Source: DASUPK01 sp963833375 (GTDB lineage Bacteria; Actinomycetota; Thermoleophilia; Solirubrobacterales; 70-9). From it: 64,000 nt of DNA. The translations under genes and the position numbers were made by a program. A model generated the notes under the pieces. The model searched no databases. It had not been told where the DNA came from and worked only from the letters and a program-made list of their open reading frames with translations. This document shows, piece by piece, positions 53,906 to 62,404 of this stretch. Where the stretch lies: NCBI GenBank assembly GCA_963833375.1, contig CAWHXR010000001.1, positions 806,001 through 870,000 of the forward strand, written 5' to 3'. Every line of letters begins with the position of its first letter. Position 1 is the stretch's first letter.

Positions 53906-54002
53906 GGCGCGTTTCCGGTGATAGCGGAACTAGTGAACCGACGGTGAAGAAAGATCGGCGCCATTTGCGGAAACGCGCCTGACGGGAGACAGCGCAAATG
54001 GC
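53906..54002 (+). ncRNA. Candidate structured leader RNA with two alternative stems
   Basis: GGCGCGTTTCCG (53906-53917) is complementary to CGGAAACGCGCC (53968-53979). GCCATTTGCG (53960-53969) is complementary to CGCAAATGGC (53993-54002). The inner arms overlap at 53968-53969, so both stems cannot form fully at once, as in a switching leader. It lies 60 bases upstream of the small Cys4 protein gene. An earlier short palindrome (TTAGGG-TC-CCCTAA, about 53866-53879) may mark the promoter side. I do not recognise a known riboswitch class. Confidence 0.45.
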
Positions 54003-54064
54003 ATCATCAAGCCAAGTCACGGGGCCAGTGCCCGGGGCGCAAAACACCGACAGAGAGGGATGGG

Positions 54065-54280
54065 GTGAACTTGGCTGAGGGTCGAGCACGTAACGCTGCG
54101 GTGACTTGCGAGGAGTGTTTCTTCCGGCGCCGCGGCCTCTGCGCCCTCGGTCTCGACGCACCTTGTCCAACCTTCAGGCCCGACACTCCCGAGGGCCTGG
54201 TTCCGCCCAGGCAACCCGCGCTGCTGATGCGCGACCGGGGTGACCAGCGGGCGACGCAGGTTGTCGTGCAGGCGGCGTAA
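54065..54280 (+). CDS. Small Cys4 protein, possible zinc or iron-sulfur binder
   Basis: A 71-residue protein. Four cysteines are spaced C15-x2-C18-x7-C26-x7-C34 (VTCEECFFRRRGLCALGLDA, then PCPTFRPD), a spacing that could bind zinc or an iron-sulfur cluster. The basic FFRRRG lies between them. The rest is a short hydrophilic tail (RDRGDQRATQVVVQAA). The start is GTG at 54065 with a GAGAGGG ribosome-binding site. The leader upstream folds into alternative hairpins, suggesting regulated expression. I do not recognise the family, although the pattern looks conserved in actinobacteria. Confidence 0.65.
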   Translation: MNLAEGRARNAAVTCEECFFRRRGLCALGLDAPCPTFRPDTPEGLVPPRQPALLMRDRGDQRATQVVVQAA

Positions 54281-54330
54281 CCCGCGACCAAACCCGTCTA
54301 AAGTCAGGCCGGGGCAATGGGGCTCAGGCC

Positions 54331-55122
54331 TTGAAGATCACGGTGCTCGGCAAGTCACCCTCCTGGCAAGACGCCGGGGGAGCTTGCAGCGGATATCTGA
54401 TCGAGACCGACGAGACCAAGGTCCTGCTCGACTGCGGCAACGGCGTCTTCGGGAAGCTGCGGGAGCGGGTCGACTACACGGAGGTGGACGCGGTGATCGT
54501 CTCTCACCTCCACGCCGATCACTTCCTCGACCTCGTTCCCTACTCCTACGCGCTGATCTACGCGCCGAAGCAGCAGCCGGTCCCGGTGCACATCTGGGAC
54601 GGGACCGACGATCCGGCCCGCCCCCGGCTGGTCGCCCCGCCCGGCGCCGTCGAGACCTTTCGCCGGGTGGTCGGGTCCTGGGGCAATGACAACCTGATCG
54701 AGAGCGCCTTCCGGATCGAGGAGTACGCGCCCGGAGACGAGGTCCAGCTCGGTGACATCCGGGCGAGCTTTCACCTGGTGCCGCACTTCGTCGAGACCTT
54801 CGCGGTGCGGACCACCTCCGACGGCAGCGGCGTCATCGTCTACAGCGCCGACACGCGCCCGGGTAGCGAGATCATCGAGGTGGCTCGCGGCGCCGACCTG
54901 CTGATCATCGAGGGCACGCTGCCGCGCCCGGAGCGCACCGGGATCCGCGGACACCTCACCCCCCAGGAGGCCGGGGAGCACGCCAGGGAGGCCGGCGTCA
55001 AGCGCGTCGTGATCACCCACATCTCCGACGAGCTTGGAGACGACTGGGCGCGCGAGGAGGCCGAGCGGGGCTTCGGCGGCCCGGTCGAGATCGCCCGAGA
55101 GGGCGTCACCTACGAGGTCTGA
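54331..55122 (+). CDS. Ribonuclease Z-like metallo-beta-lactamase-fold hydrolase
   Basis: A 263-residue enzyme. The first segment (KITVLGKSPSWQDAGGACSG) has the typical start of the RNase Z-like group. The zinc motif is AVIVSHLHADHFLDLVPYSY (H-x-H-x-D-H). The bridging Asp lies in VIVYSADTRPGSEII, and the last His in VVITHISDELGDDW. Substrate may be RNA or a small phosphodiester or ester, and the lack of an exosite leaves this open. The start TTG at 54331 has no strong ribosome-binding site. It comes 50 bases after the small Cys4 gene. Confidence 0.85.
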   Translation: MKITVLGKSPSWQDAGGACSGYLIETDETKVLLDCGNGVFGKLRERVDYTEVDAVIVSHLHADHFLDLVPYSYALIYAPKQQPVPVHIWDGTDDPARPRLVAPPGAVETFRRVVGSWGNDNLIESAFRIEEYAPGDEVQLGDIRASFHLVPHFVETFAVRTTSDGSGVIVYSADTRPGSEIIEVARGADLLIIEGTLPRPERTGIRGHLTPQEAGEHAREAGVKRVVITHISDELGDDWAREEAERGFGGPVEIAREGVTYEV

Positions 55123-55163
55123 GGCCTGGGGCCAGCGCCGCTCACTGGCTATGGTGTTGGCAG

Positions 55164-55619
55164 ATGACCAGCCAGCGCGATCCATTCGCTGACTTCGCCC
55201 GAATGCGCCGGGAGATGGACGAGCTCCTGGGCGACTTCTGGGATCAGGCGGGCTACCGGCAGCGCCGCCAGGTCGCCGCGTTCGTGCCGCGTGTCGACGT
55301 CTACTACTGCGGCGAGGACGCCCCAGAGAAGGCGATCGTCAAGGTCGAGCTGCCGGGAATCGAGCTCGACGCCGTCAACCTCGAGGTCCGCGGCCGCACC
55401 CTGGTGATCAGCGGGGAGCGCCCCGTCCGGGACACCGAGGGGCGCACCTACCAGCAGGTCGAGCTGCCCTCGGGTCCGTTCCGCCGGGTCGTGGAGCTGT
55501 CCGTCGACGTCAACGCCGAGCAGGCGCAGGCCACCTACGAGGACGGGATCCTCCGGGTCGAGCTGCCGACCAGGCTGCCGCAGGCGGCCCGCCAGGTCCC
55601 GATCGAGCGCGCCGAGTAG
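55164..55619 (+). CDS. Hsp20/alpha-crystallin family small heat-shock protein
   Basis: A 151-residue chaperone. The alpha-crystallin domain spans about residues 40-140: PRVDVYYCGEDAPEKAIVKV, ELPGIELDAVNLEVRGRTLV, ISGERPV, FRRVVELSVDVNAEQAQATY and EDGILRVELP. The N-terminus (DFARMRREMDELLGDFWD) is the usual oligomerisation part. It prevents aggregation of unfolded proteins. It lies 31 bases upstream of lon in the same direction, forming a protein-quality-control pair. I did not see a CIRCE or HspR box upstream. Confidence 0.92.
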   Translation: MTSQRDPFADFARMRREMDELLGDFWDQAGYRQRRQVAAFVPRVDVYYCGEDAPEKAIVKVELPGIELDAVNLEVRGRTLVISGERPVRDTEGRTYQQVELPSGPFRRVVELSVDVNAEQAQATYEDGILRVELPTRLPQAARQVPIERAE

Positions 55620-55650
55620 TGGGCGGGCACACGGGGAAGGGTCGCTGACA

Positions 55651-58068
55651 ATGGCGGACGTCGAGGTGGAGACCCCGCAGCTGGAGGTCGTGGAGATACC
55701 CGACGTCGAGGAGGCGGTTCGAGGGTCGGAACCGCTGCCCGATGCGCTCCCGATCCTGCCGCTGAGGGAGACCGTCACCTATCCGGACACGCTAACCCCG
55801 CTTGCGGTGGGGCAGGAGCGATCGATCAAGCTGGTCAACGACGTCCTCTCCGGCAACCGCATGCTGGCGATGGTCGCCTCCAAGGACCCGGAGAATGACG
55901 CGCCCGGCCCCAGCGACCTCTACGGAGTCGGGGTCGCGGGCACGGTCGCCCGGATGATGAAGGTGCCGGACGGGACGCTCCGGATCCTCGTCCAGGGCTC
56001 GGAGCGGATCCGGATCCTCGACTACGTCAGCGAGCAGCCCTACCTCGTGGCGCGGATCGAGGCGATGCCGGACGTGCTGGAGCAATCGACCGAGCTCGAG
56101 GCACTGACCCGCAACGTCCAGAGCACCTTCAGCGAGATCATCGAGGCGATCCCCTATCTGCCGGAGGAGCTCCAGCTCGCCGTCGCGAACCTCGACGAGC
56201 CGTCCGCGCTCTCCCACCTGATCGCCGGCGCGCTGCGCATCAGCACCGAGGAGAAGCAGGAGCTGCTCGAGACGGTCGACGTCACCAAGCGGCTGCGGCG
56301 CCTCGCGGAGATCCTCGCCCGTGAGCTCGAGGTCGTGCAGCTCGGCTCGAAGATCCAGTCCCAGGTCGAGTCCGAGATCGACAAGGGCCAGCGCGAGTAC
56401 TTCCTTCGCCAGCAGCTCAAGGCGATCCAGGAGGAGCTCGGCGAGGGCGACGAGCAGCAGGCGGAGCTCAACGAGCTGCGCGAGCGGATCGAGGAGGCCG
56501 GCCTGCCCGAGGATGCGCAGAAGGCGGCCGAGCGCGAGCTCTCCCGGCTCGAGAAGCTGCCGCCGGTCGCCGCCGAGTACGGGGTGATCCGCACCTATCT
56601 CGAGTGGCTCGTCGAGCTTCCCTGGTCGAATCAGACCGAGGACAACCTCGACATCGGCCACGCGCGAGAGGTCCTCGACGAGGACCACTACGACCTCGAG
56701 GAGGTCAAGGACCGGATCCTCGAGTACCTCGCGGTCCGCAAGCTCAATCCGGAGTCCCCCGGCCCGATCCTCTGCTTCGTCGGCCCGCCCGGGGTGGGCA
56801 AGACCAGCCTGGGCCGGTCCATCGCCAAGGCGCTGGGCCGCGAGTTCGAGCGCATCTCGGTCGGCGGCGTCCGCGACGAGGCGGAGATCCGCGGCCACCG
56901 CCGCACCTACATCGGCGCGCTGCCCGGGACGATCATCCGGGCGCTGCGCGACGCCGGCACCAGGAACCCCGTCTTCATGATCGACGAGATCGACAAGATG
57001 GGCGCCGACTTCCGCGGCGATCCCTCCAGCGCGATGCTCGAGGTCCTCGATCCTGCCCAGAACTCCACCTTCCGCGACCACTACCTCGATCTCCCGTTCG
57101 ACCTCTCCGAGGTGCTGTTCATCGCCACCGCGAACATCCTCGACACGATCCCGCTGGCGCTCCAGGACCGCATGGAGATGATCCAGCTCGCCGGCTACAC
57201 GGTCGACGAGAAGCTTCATATCGCTAAGAAGTACCTGGTGCCTCGCCAGCTGGAGGCGAACGGCCTGAAGCCCTCGCAGATCGAGATCAGCGACTCGGCC
57301 CTGAACGCGATCATCGAGGAGTACACGCGCGAGGCCGGCGTCCGCAACCTGGAGCGCCAGATCGGCACCGTCTGCCGCAAGGTCGCCCGGGAGGTCGCGG
57401 AGGGCAGGGCCGACGGCAAGGTGAGGATCTCCGCCAAGCGCGCCCGCGAGCTGCTCGGCAAGCGGCGCTTCTTCTCGGAGACCCGCCGCCGCACCAAGGA
57501 CCCCGGCGTCGCGACCGGGCTGGCCTGGACTCCCGTTGGCGGCGAGGTCCTGTTCGTCGAGGCGACCGCGGTTCCCGGCTCGGGGAACCTGACCATCACG
57601 GGTCAGCTCGGCGACGTGATGCGCGAGTCGGCGCAGGCCGCCCTCTCCTGGGTGCGAGCGCATGCGAAGGAGCTCACCCCCGACCTGCCGGACGATTGGT
57701 TCGCGAAGCACGACATCCACGTGCACGTCCCCGCCGGGGCGGTGCCGAAGGACGGGCCCTCCGCCGGGGTCGCGATGACCACGGCCCTCGCCTCGCTGAT
57801 CAGCAACCGGCCGGTCCGCAACGACGTGGCGATGACCGGCGAGGTGACGCTGACCGGGCAGGTGCTGCCGATCGGCGGCCTCAAGGAGAAGTCTCTTGCC
57901 GCCCAGCGAGCCGGGATCAAGCAGGTGATCGTGCCCGACCGCAACGAGGGCGACGTCGACGAGATCTCCGAGCAGGAGCGCGAGGGGCTCGAGTTCGTCT
58001 ACGCCGACGACATCGGCGATGTGCTGAAGGTCGCGCTGGAAAGGGATGGGAAACCCGTCAGCGGGTAA
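55651..58068 (+). CDS. lon: ATP-dependent Lon protease
   Basis: An 805-residue protease. The N-terminal substrate-binding domain begins PDALPILPLRETVTYPDTLT. A coiled coil (QREYFFLR-like, here REYFLRQQLKAIQEELGEGD) precedes the ATPase: Walker A LCFVGPPGVGKTSLGRSIAK, Walker B NPVFMIDEIDKMGADFRGDP. The proteolytic domain carries the Ser in PKDGPSAGVAMTTALASLIS and the Lys in GGLKEKSLAAQRAGIKQVIV, forming the Ser-Lys dyad. It degrades misfolded and regulatory proteins in the cytoplasm. The ATG at 55651 follows hsp20 closely. All of it reads in one frame. Confidence 0.96.
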   Translation: MADVEVETPQLEVVEIPDVEEAVRGSEPLPDALPILPLRETVTYPDTLTPLAVGQERSIKLVNDVLSGNRMLAMVASKDPENDAPGPSDLYGVGVAGTVARMMKVPDGTLRILVQGSERIRILDYVSEQPYLVARIEAMPDVLEQSTELEALTRNVQSTFSEIIEAIPYLPEELQLAVANLDEPSALSHLIAGALRISTEEKQELLETVDVTKRLRRLAEILARELEVVQLGSKIQSQVESEIDKGQREYFLRQQLKAIQEELGEGDEQQAELNELRERIEEAGLPEDAQKAAERELSRLEKLPPVAAEYGVIRTYLEWLVELPWSNQTEDNLDIGHAREVLDEDHYDLEEVKDRILEYLAVRKLNPESPGPILCFVGPPGVGKTSLGRSIAKALGREFERISVGGVRDEAEIRGHRRTYIGALPGTIIRALRDAGTRNPVFMIDEIDKMGADFRGDPSSAMLEVLDPAQNSTFRDHYLDLPFDLSEVLFIATANILDTIPLALQDRMEMIQLAGYTVDEKLHIAKKYLVPRQLEANGLKPSQIEISDSALNAIIEEYTREAGVRNLERQIGTVCRKVAREVAEGRADGKVRISAKRARELLGKRRFFSETRRRTKDPGVATGLAWTPVGGEVLFVEATAVPGSGNLTITGQLGDVMRESAQAALSWVRAHAKELTPDLPDDWFAKHDIHVHVPAGAVPKDGPSAGVAMTTALASLISNRPVRNDVAMTGEVTLTGQVLPIGGLKEKSLAAQRAGIKQVIVPDRNEGDVDEISEQEREGLEFVYADDIGDVLKVALERDGKPVSG

Positions 58069-58106
58069 TCTCCCCCTGCACCCTGGAAACGAATCCGAGG
58101 AGACCC

Positions 58107-58556
58107 ATGGGGGCACAAAGCAGAAGCGCGAAAGCTGGTGACGCCGCCAGGTCCGTCAGGTCCAACCCATACGTGCGGAGGCTCATCGAGGATGATGAGC
58201 TCCGCGAGAACATCCGAGTCGCGTTCGAGGCCGCCAAGGGCGCGTACGCGCGGATGTCCAATGGGAAGGGACCCGCGAAGGCCCTGATGGACGACAAGAA
58301 GGTCCAGCGTGATCTGCGGACGGCGGCCGAGTCGCTCCGGGATGCTTCACAGCAGCTGCGCGGACGGAGCACCCGCCGCCGGTTCGGGCTTGGAAAGGCC
58401 CTGCTCGTGGGCATCCTCGGCGCGGCCCTGGTCCTGATCCTGAGCGAGGACGCGCGCAAGGCGGTGCTCGACAAGCTGTTCGGCGCCGAGGAGGAGTTCG
58501 AGTACACCTCGACCACCACCCCGGCACCAGACACCGAGTCGGTCCCGAGCGCCTGA
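58107..58556 (+). CDS. Hypothetical protein with one membrane helix
   Basis: A 149-residue protein. The N-terminal 95 residues are charged and helical (NPYVRRLIEDDELRENIRVA, KKVQRDLRTAAESLRDASQQ), followed by one membrane helix (FGLGKALLVGILGAALVLIL) and a short acidic and Thr/Pro-rich end. The ATG at 58107 has GAGGAG just upstream and lies 39 bases after lon. It could be an anchored adaptor, but nothing in the sequence proves a link. A strong terminator follows at 58581. Confidence 0.7.
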   Translation: MGAQSRSAKAGDAARSVRSNPYVRRLIEDDELRENIRVAFEAAKGAYARMSNGKGPAKALMDDKKVQRDLRTAAESLRDASQQLRGRSTRRRFGLGKALLVGILGAALVLILSEDARKAVLDKLFGAEEEFEYTSTTTPAPDTESVPSA

Positions 58557-58580
58557 TCACGGCAGATCACCGGTTTTGAC

Positions 58581-58604
58581 GAGGGCGTCCTTCGGGGCGC
58601 CCTC
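58581..58604 (+). terminator. Rho-independent terminator with TTCG tetraloop
   Basis: GAGGGCGTCC (58581-58590) pairs with GGGCGCCCTC (58595-58604), including one G-T pair, around a TTCG tetraloop. TTCGTTTG follows. It closes the hsp20-lon-hypothetical group. Confidence 0.82.
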
Positions 58605-58626
58605 TTCGTTTGAGTAGGGTCAGGTC

Positions 58627-59328
58627 ATGGCATCAGTCCACGTCCTCGTGCCCGCCCAGCGCTACGTGTTCGCCGTCTCGAACGGCGAGGCGGAGGCCGC
58701 CACGGTCGACAGCTCCGCCGAGGGATTCCAGCGCTACAAGTCGCTGCAGGAGGGCGGCCGTACCACGGGGATGGTCGCGTTCCCCAACACGCTGCTGGTT
58801 CGGGGCGAGCGCGACTACCTGATCGACCCGGGCCTGATCATGCAGGGGGCGCCGGTGATCGGCGCGATGCATGAGCTGGGCGTCGACCCCAACGAGGTGA
58901 AGGACGTGATCCTCACCCACCTGCACTTCGACCACGCCGAGGGACTCGCCGGCTGGCCGATGCGCCGCACCTACGTCCATCGAATCGAGACCGAGGCCCC
59001 GTACGCCCAGCTCGTCTCGGGCCAGCTGGAGATGGCGAACCTCGAGATCCTCGACGGGGAGGAGGGGGAGATCGAGCCCGGCCTGCGCTGGATGCTCACC
59101 CCGGGCCACTGCGACGGGCTGATCTCGGTTTTGGTCGACACCGACGACGGCCTCGTGGTGATCGCCTCGGACTGCGTCGGGCCGCTGCCGGAGTACTTCG
59201 ATCAGATGGACCTCCCGGAGGACTTCGGGCCGGAGCGCGAGGAGCTCCTGCGGCAGTGGAGGCGGATCCGGGATCTTGATCCCGCGGTGGTCATTCCAGG
59301 ACACAACCCGCCGGTCAAGCTCCGTTAG
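58627..59328 (+). CDS. Metallo-beta-lactamase-fold hydrolase (lactonase-like)
   Basis: A 233-residue enzyme. Zinc motif VILTHLHFDHAEGLAGWP (H-x-H-x-D-H). The bridging Asp is in VVIASDCVGPLPEYF, and a final His in AVVIPGHNPPVKLR. A GHC triad (TPGHCDGLISVLVDTDDG) provides another ligand. The layout is close to N-acyl-homoserine lactonases and related small hydrolases, but the substrate is not determined. It starts at ATG 58627 just after the terminator, so it is probably its own unit. The next gene, a TetR regulator, follows after 67 bases. Confidence 0.83.
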   Translation: MASVHVLVPAQRYVFAVSNGEAEAATVDSSAEGFQRYKSLQEGGRTTGMVAFPNTLLVRGERDYLIDPGLIMQGAPVIGAMHELGVDPNEVKDVILTHLHFDHAEGLAGWPMRRTYVHRIETEAPYAQLVSGQLEMANLEILDGEEGEIEPGLRWMLTPGHCDGLISVLVDTDDGLVVIASDCVGPLPEYFDQMDLPEDFGPEREELLRQWRRIRDLDPAVVIPGHNPPVKLR

Positions 59329-59395
59329 CCGTCCATCGAGGACCACGCGGCGTAGTGCAGACTGTCCAGCCAGCCAAACGCTTACAGTTCCGCGC

Positions 59396-59998
59396 GTGGA
59401 GGCAACCAAGACACGGGAGCTGAGCGGAGAGAAGGCCCAGCGCATCGTCGAGGCGATGCGCTCGAGCGTCGCCCGCCGCGGCATCTCCGGCTCCACCTTC
59501 GAGCACGTCGCCCGCGAGGCCGGCGTCAGCCGTGGGCTGCTCCACTACTACTTCGGCACCAAGGAGGCCCTGCTCGTCGAGGTCGTCCGGCGCGACACCG
59601 AGCACCGGATCGCCCGGCTCGACGAGCCTCTCGGCAAGGCCGGCTCGGTCGACGAGCTGCTCGAGATCCTGGTGGCGGACCTGGAGGACTCGATCCAGAA
59701 CGAGCCCGGGTTCTGGGTCCTCCTCTTCGACCTCTTCACGGCCGGCAGGCGGAATCCGGATATCCAACGCGAGGTCGGGGAGCTCTTCAACCGCACCCGC
59801 GAACATGTCGCCGAGATCCTGCGTGCGAAGCAGGCCGAGGGCGTGATCTCCCCGCGCTGCGAGATCGACGCCGTGGTGGCCTTCCTGCTCGCGCTAGCCG
59901 ATGGCTTGGCGCTGCAGCTGCTCTCGGACCCGGAGCGCGATCACAAGGACGTGATCGCCGCCGGCACCGAGGCCGCCCACCACCTCCTCGCGGGCTAG
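59396..59998 (+). CDS. TetR-family transcriptional regulator
   Basis: A 200-residue regulator. The helix-turn-helix is EHVAREAGVSRGLLHYYFGT, preceded by helix AQRIVEAMRSSVARRGISG. The C-terminal domain includes NEPGFWVLLFDLFTAGRRNP, of unknown ligand. The start is GTG at 59396 (EATKTRELSGEKA). It is 115 bases upstream of the MMPL gene in the same direction. Inverted CTGCCC/GGGCAG elements lie in that gap, so regulation of the transporter is likely but inferred. Confidence 0.88.
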   Translation: MEATKTRELSGEKAQRIVEAMRSSVARRGISGSTFEHVAREAGVSRGLLHYYFGTKEALLVEVVRRDTEHRIARLDEPLGKAGSVDELLEILVADLEDSIQNEPGFWVLLFDLFTAGRRNPDIQREVGELFNRTREHVAEILRAKQAEGVISPRCEIDAVVAFLLALADGLALQLLSDPERDHKDVIAAGTEAAHHLLAG

Positions 59999-60113
59999 AT
60001 ACCCGGCCGGCCCGGGCCGGCGTGGGCCATGTCACAGTAGGCCGGTAACGGCCGTTCCATACTGCCCGGACCGAAAACTGGCTGGGCAGCCAAAGGTGTC
60101 GAGAGGAGAGGGG

Positions 60114-62363
60114 TTGAGGTCGTTCATGGTGGGCCTGTCGGGTTTCCTCACCCGCCGGCGCTGGTGGGTGGCCGGCGCCTGGCTCGTCACCGTGATCGTC
60201 GCCGCACCGATGGCGGCGAAGCAGACCGAGCACCTGAGCGGGGGCGGTTTCGACGTGCCCGGCAGTCAGTCGCAGGCGGTGGAGACCGCGACCACGGCGC
60301 GCTTCGCCTCCACCGAGGCCGGCCGGATCGGCGTCGTCCTGCAGCCCACGCCGGGAATCACCTCCGAGCAGGCCACCGCCGCGGTCCATCGTGCGACCTC
60401 GCAGGTCGCGGCCGCCGGCGACGGAGCCCGCATCCCGCCCCAGGCCACGGCCCAGGCGGAGGCACAGCTGGCCGGCGGAAAGCCGGTGATCCTGCCCGTG
60501 GAGGCGAGCGGCAGCGCCGACCAGCTCGTCAACACCGCCACCGACCTGCGCGACGAGATCTCACCGGGCGACGAGGTCGACGGGGTGACGCCCTATCTCG
60601 TGGGACAACCGGCGATGTGGGCGGCGCTCTCCGAGATCTCCAAGGAGGATCTCCGCACCGCGGAGGGCCAGGGATTCCCGATCGTCGCGCTGATCCTGAT
60701 CGCCGTCTTCGGCTCACTGGCGGCCGCCTCCCTGCCGCTGGCCCTCGGCGCGGTCGCGGTGACCGTCACCGGAGCGATCATCTACCTGCTCTCCCAGCAG
60801 ATGGAGATGTCGGTGTTCGTCACCAACATGGCCTCGATGCTGGGGATCGGCGTCGCGGTGGACTACTCGCTCTTCATCCTGGCGCGCTTCCGAGAGTCGG
60901 TCAGGGCGGGGAGGGGGGCGGCCGAGGCGCGCGCCGAGGCTCTCTCCACCTCGGGCGTGGCGGTCACCTTCTCGGGCCTGGCGGTGATCATCTCCCTGGC
61001 GGGGCTCTGGATGGTCCAGAACCAGGCGCTGCGCTCGATGGCGCTCGGCGCGATGATCGTGGTGGCGATCGCGATCCTGGCCGCGACAACCCTGCTGCCG
61101 GCGCTGATTCGGATCCTCGGGCACCGGGTCGAAGCGGGCGGCGTGGCCTGGTCCGTCTTCCGCGTCGGACGCAGGGTGTGGCGCAAACGCCGCCGCCCTG
61201 GATCGACGAGGCCGGATCGGGAGACGTTCTGGCAGCAGTGGACCTTCGCTGTCATGCGCCGGCCGGTGGTCTCGGTGGTCGCCGTCTCGGCGCTGTTGCT
61301 GACGATGGCGATCCCCGTGCTCAGCATCAAGACGGGCAACGGGGCGATCAAGCAGTTCGACGCCAACGACGAAGCGCGGGTCGGCACAGAGATCGCCGCG
61401 AGGGCGAGCGGCGGCGGTGCGGATCCGGTCAAGGTCCTCGTCACCTTCGACCACGGGACCGCCTCCGATCCCGCGAACGCCAAGACGATGCGGCAATTCG
61501 CCCGCCGCGCCGCCGCCGATCCGCAGGTGGAGGCGGTCGCGCCGCCGGTGGTGAGCGGCAATCAGGCGCTGATCAACCTCGCCACCAAGGCCGAGGCGGC
61601 GGAGTCCCAGCAGTCCCTGGCCCTGGTGCACAGGCTCCGCACCGACGTCGTCCCAGCCGCGCCGCTGTCGGCCGTGGCGACCGTCGACGTCGGCGGTGAG
61701 CCGGCGCGCGTGGCCGATGCCCGCGATCAGATCAACGGATCGATGTGGAAGATCCTCGTCTTCGTGCTCTCCTTCTCGTTCATCGTCCTGATGCTGATGC
61801 TGCGGTCGATCGTCCTGCCGCTGAAGGCAGTGCTCATGAACCTGCTCTCGATCGGCGCGGCCTACGGGGTCCTGGTCGTCGTCTTCCAGTGGGGCTGGCT
61901 CGATGGCTTCCTCGGCTTCCAGAGCCTGGGGGCCCTGGACACCCTGACGCCACCGCTGGTGCTCGCGGTCGTCTTCGGGCTCTCGATGGACTACGAGGTC
62001 TTCCTGCTCTCGCGGATCAAGGAGCGCTACGACGCGCACGGCGACAACAAGCGGGCCGTCGCCGAAGGGCTCGCCTCGAGCGCCTCGGTGATCACCTCCG
62101 CGGCCCTGATCATGGTCTGCGTCTTCTCGGTCTTCGTTCTCACCGGGGTGCCGTCGATCAAGCAGCTCGGCCTCGGCAACGCGGTGGCGATCGCGATCGA
62201 CGCGACGCTGGTCCGCCTGATCCTGGTGCCGGCCGCGATGCAGCTGCTCGGCAAGTGGAACTGGTGGCTGCCGGGCTGGCTCGACCGGCTCCTGCCGCAC
62301 GTCGGGCTCGAGAGCGGCGGGACTGAAACCCACCCGCCTCCCGGCGAGCCCGCTCGCGCCTAG
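60114..62363 (+). CDS. MMPL/RND-family transporter
   Basis: About 749 residues in a single unbroken frame. The first helix is RWWVAGAWLVTVIVAAPMAA, followed by an external domain. The first MMPL bundle includes MLGIGVAVDYSLFILARFRE. A second external domain, and then LAVVFGLSMDYEVFLLSRIK, complete the duplicated fold. The C-terminus ends with a short Pro-rich tail. I chose TTG at 60114 for the GAGAGGAGAGG ribosome-binding site. GTG at 60096 is an alternative. It is probably an exporter of lipids or drugs controlled by the TetR gene upstream. Confidence 0.92.
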   Translation: MRSFMVGLSGFLTRRRWWVAGAWLVTVIVAAPMAAKQTEHLSGGGFDVPGSQSQAVETATTARFASTEAGRIGVVLQPTPGITSEQATAAVHRATSQVAAAGDGARIPPQATAQAEAQLAGGKPVILPVEASGSADQLVNTATDLRDEISPGDEVDGVTPYLVGQPAMWAALSEISKEDLRTAEGQGFPIVALILIAVFGSLAAASLPLALGAVAVTVTGAIIYLLSQQMEMSVFVTNMASMLGIGVAVDYSLFILARFRESVRAGRGAAEARAEALSTSGVAVTFSGLAVIISLAGLWMVQNQALRSMALGAMIVVAIAILAATTLLPALIRILGHRVEAGGVAWSVFRVGRRVWRKRRRPGSTRPDRETFWQQWTFAVMRRPVVSVVAVSALLLTMAIPVLSIKTGNGAIKQFDANDEARVGTEIAARASGGGADPVKVLVTFDHGTASDPANAKTMRQFARRAAADPQVEAVAPPVVSGNQALINLATKAEAAESQQSLALVHRLRTDVVPAAPLSAVATVDVGGEPARVADARDQINGSMWKILVFVLSFSFIVLMLMLRSIVLPLKAVLMNLLSIGAAYGVLVVVFQWGWLDGFLGFQSLGALDTLTPPLVLAVVFGLSMDYEVFLLSRIKERYDAHGDNKRAVAEGLASSASVITSAALIMVCVFSVFVLTGVPSIKQLGLGNAVAIAIDATLVRLILVPAAMQLLGKWNWWLPGWLDRLLPHVGLESGGTETHPPPGEPARA

Positions 62364-62404
62364 CTTCGGCGCGGCGTTTGGTGGCCGCCGAATATGTTGG
62401 CGTC

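Noticed and set aside
53890..53945. GGGGACCGG and CCGGTGATAG resembling part of the ydaO (c-di-AMP) riboswitch core
   Set aside because: The other conserved parts, in particular the GAACCCG and CAGCTAACC segments, are absent.
55792..58116. A 774-residue minus-strand open frame opposite lon
   Set aside because: Lon is unambiguous on the plus strand and the antisense product is low-complexity Leu/Asp/Arg/Val.
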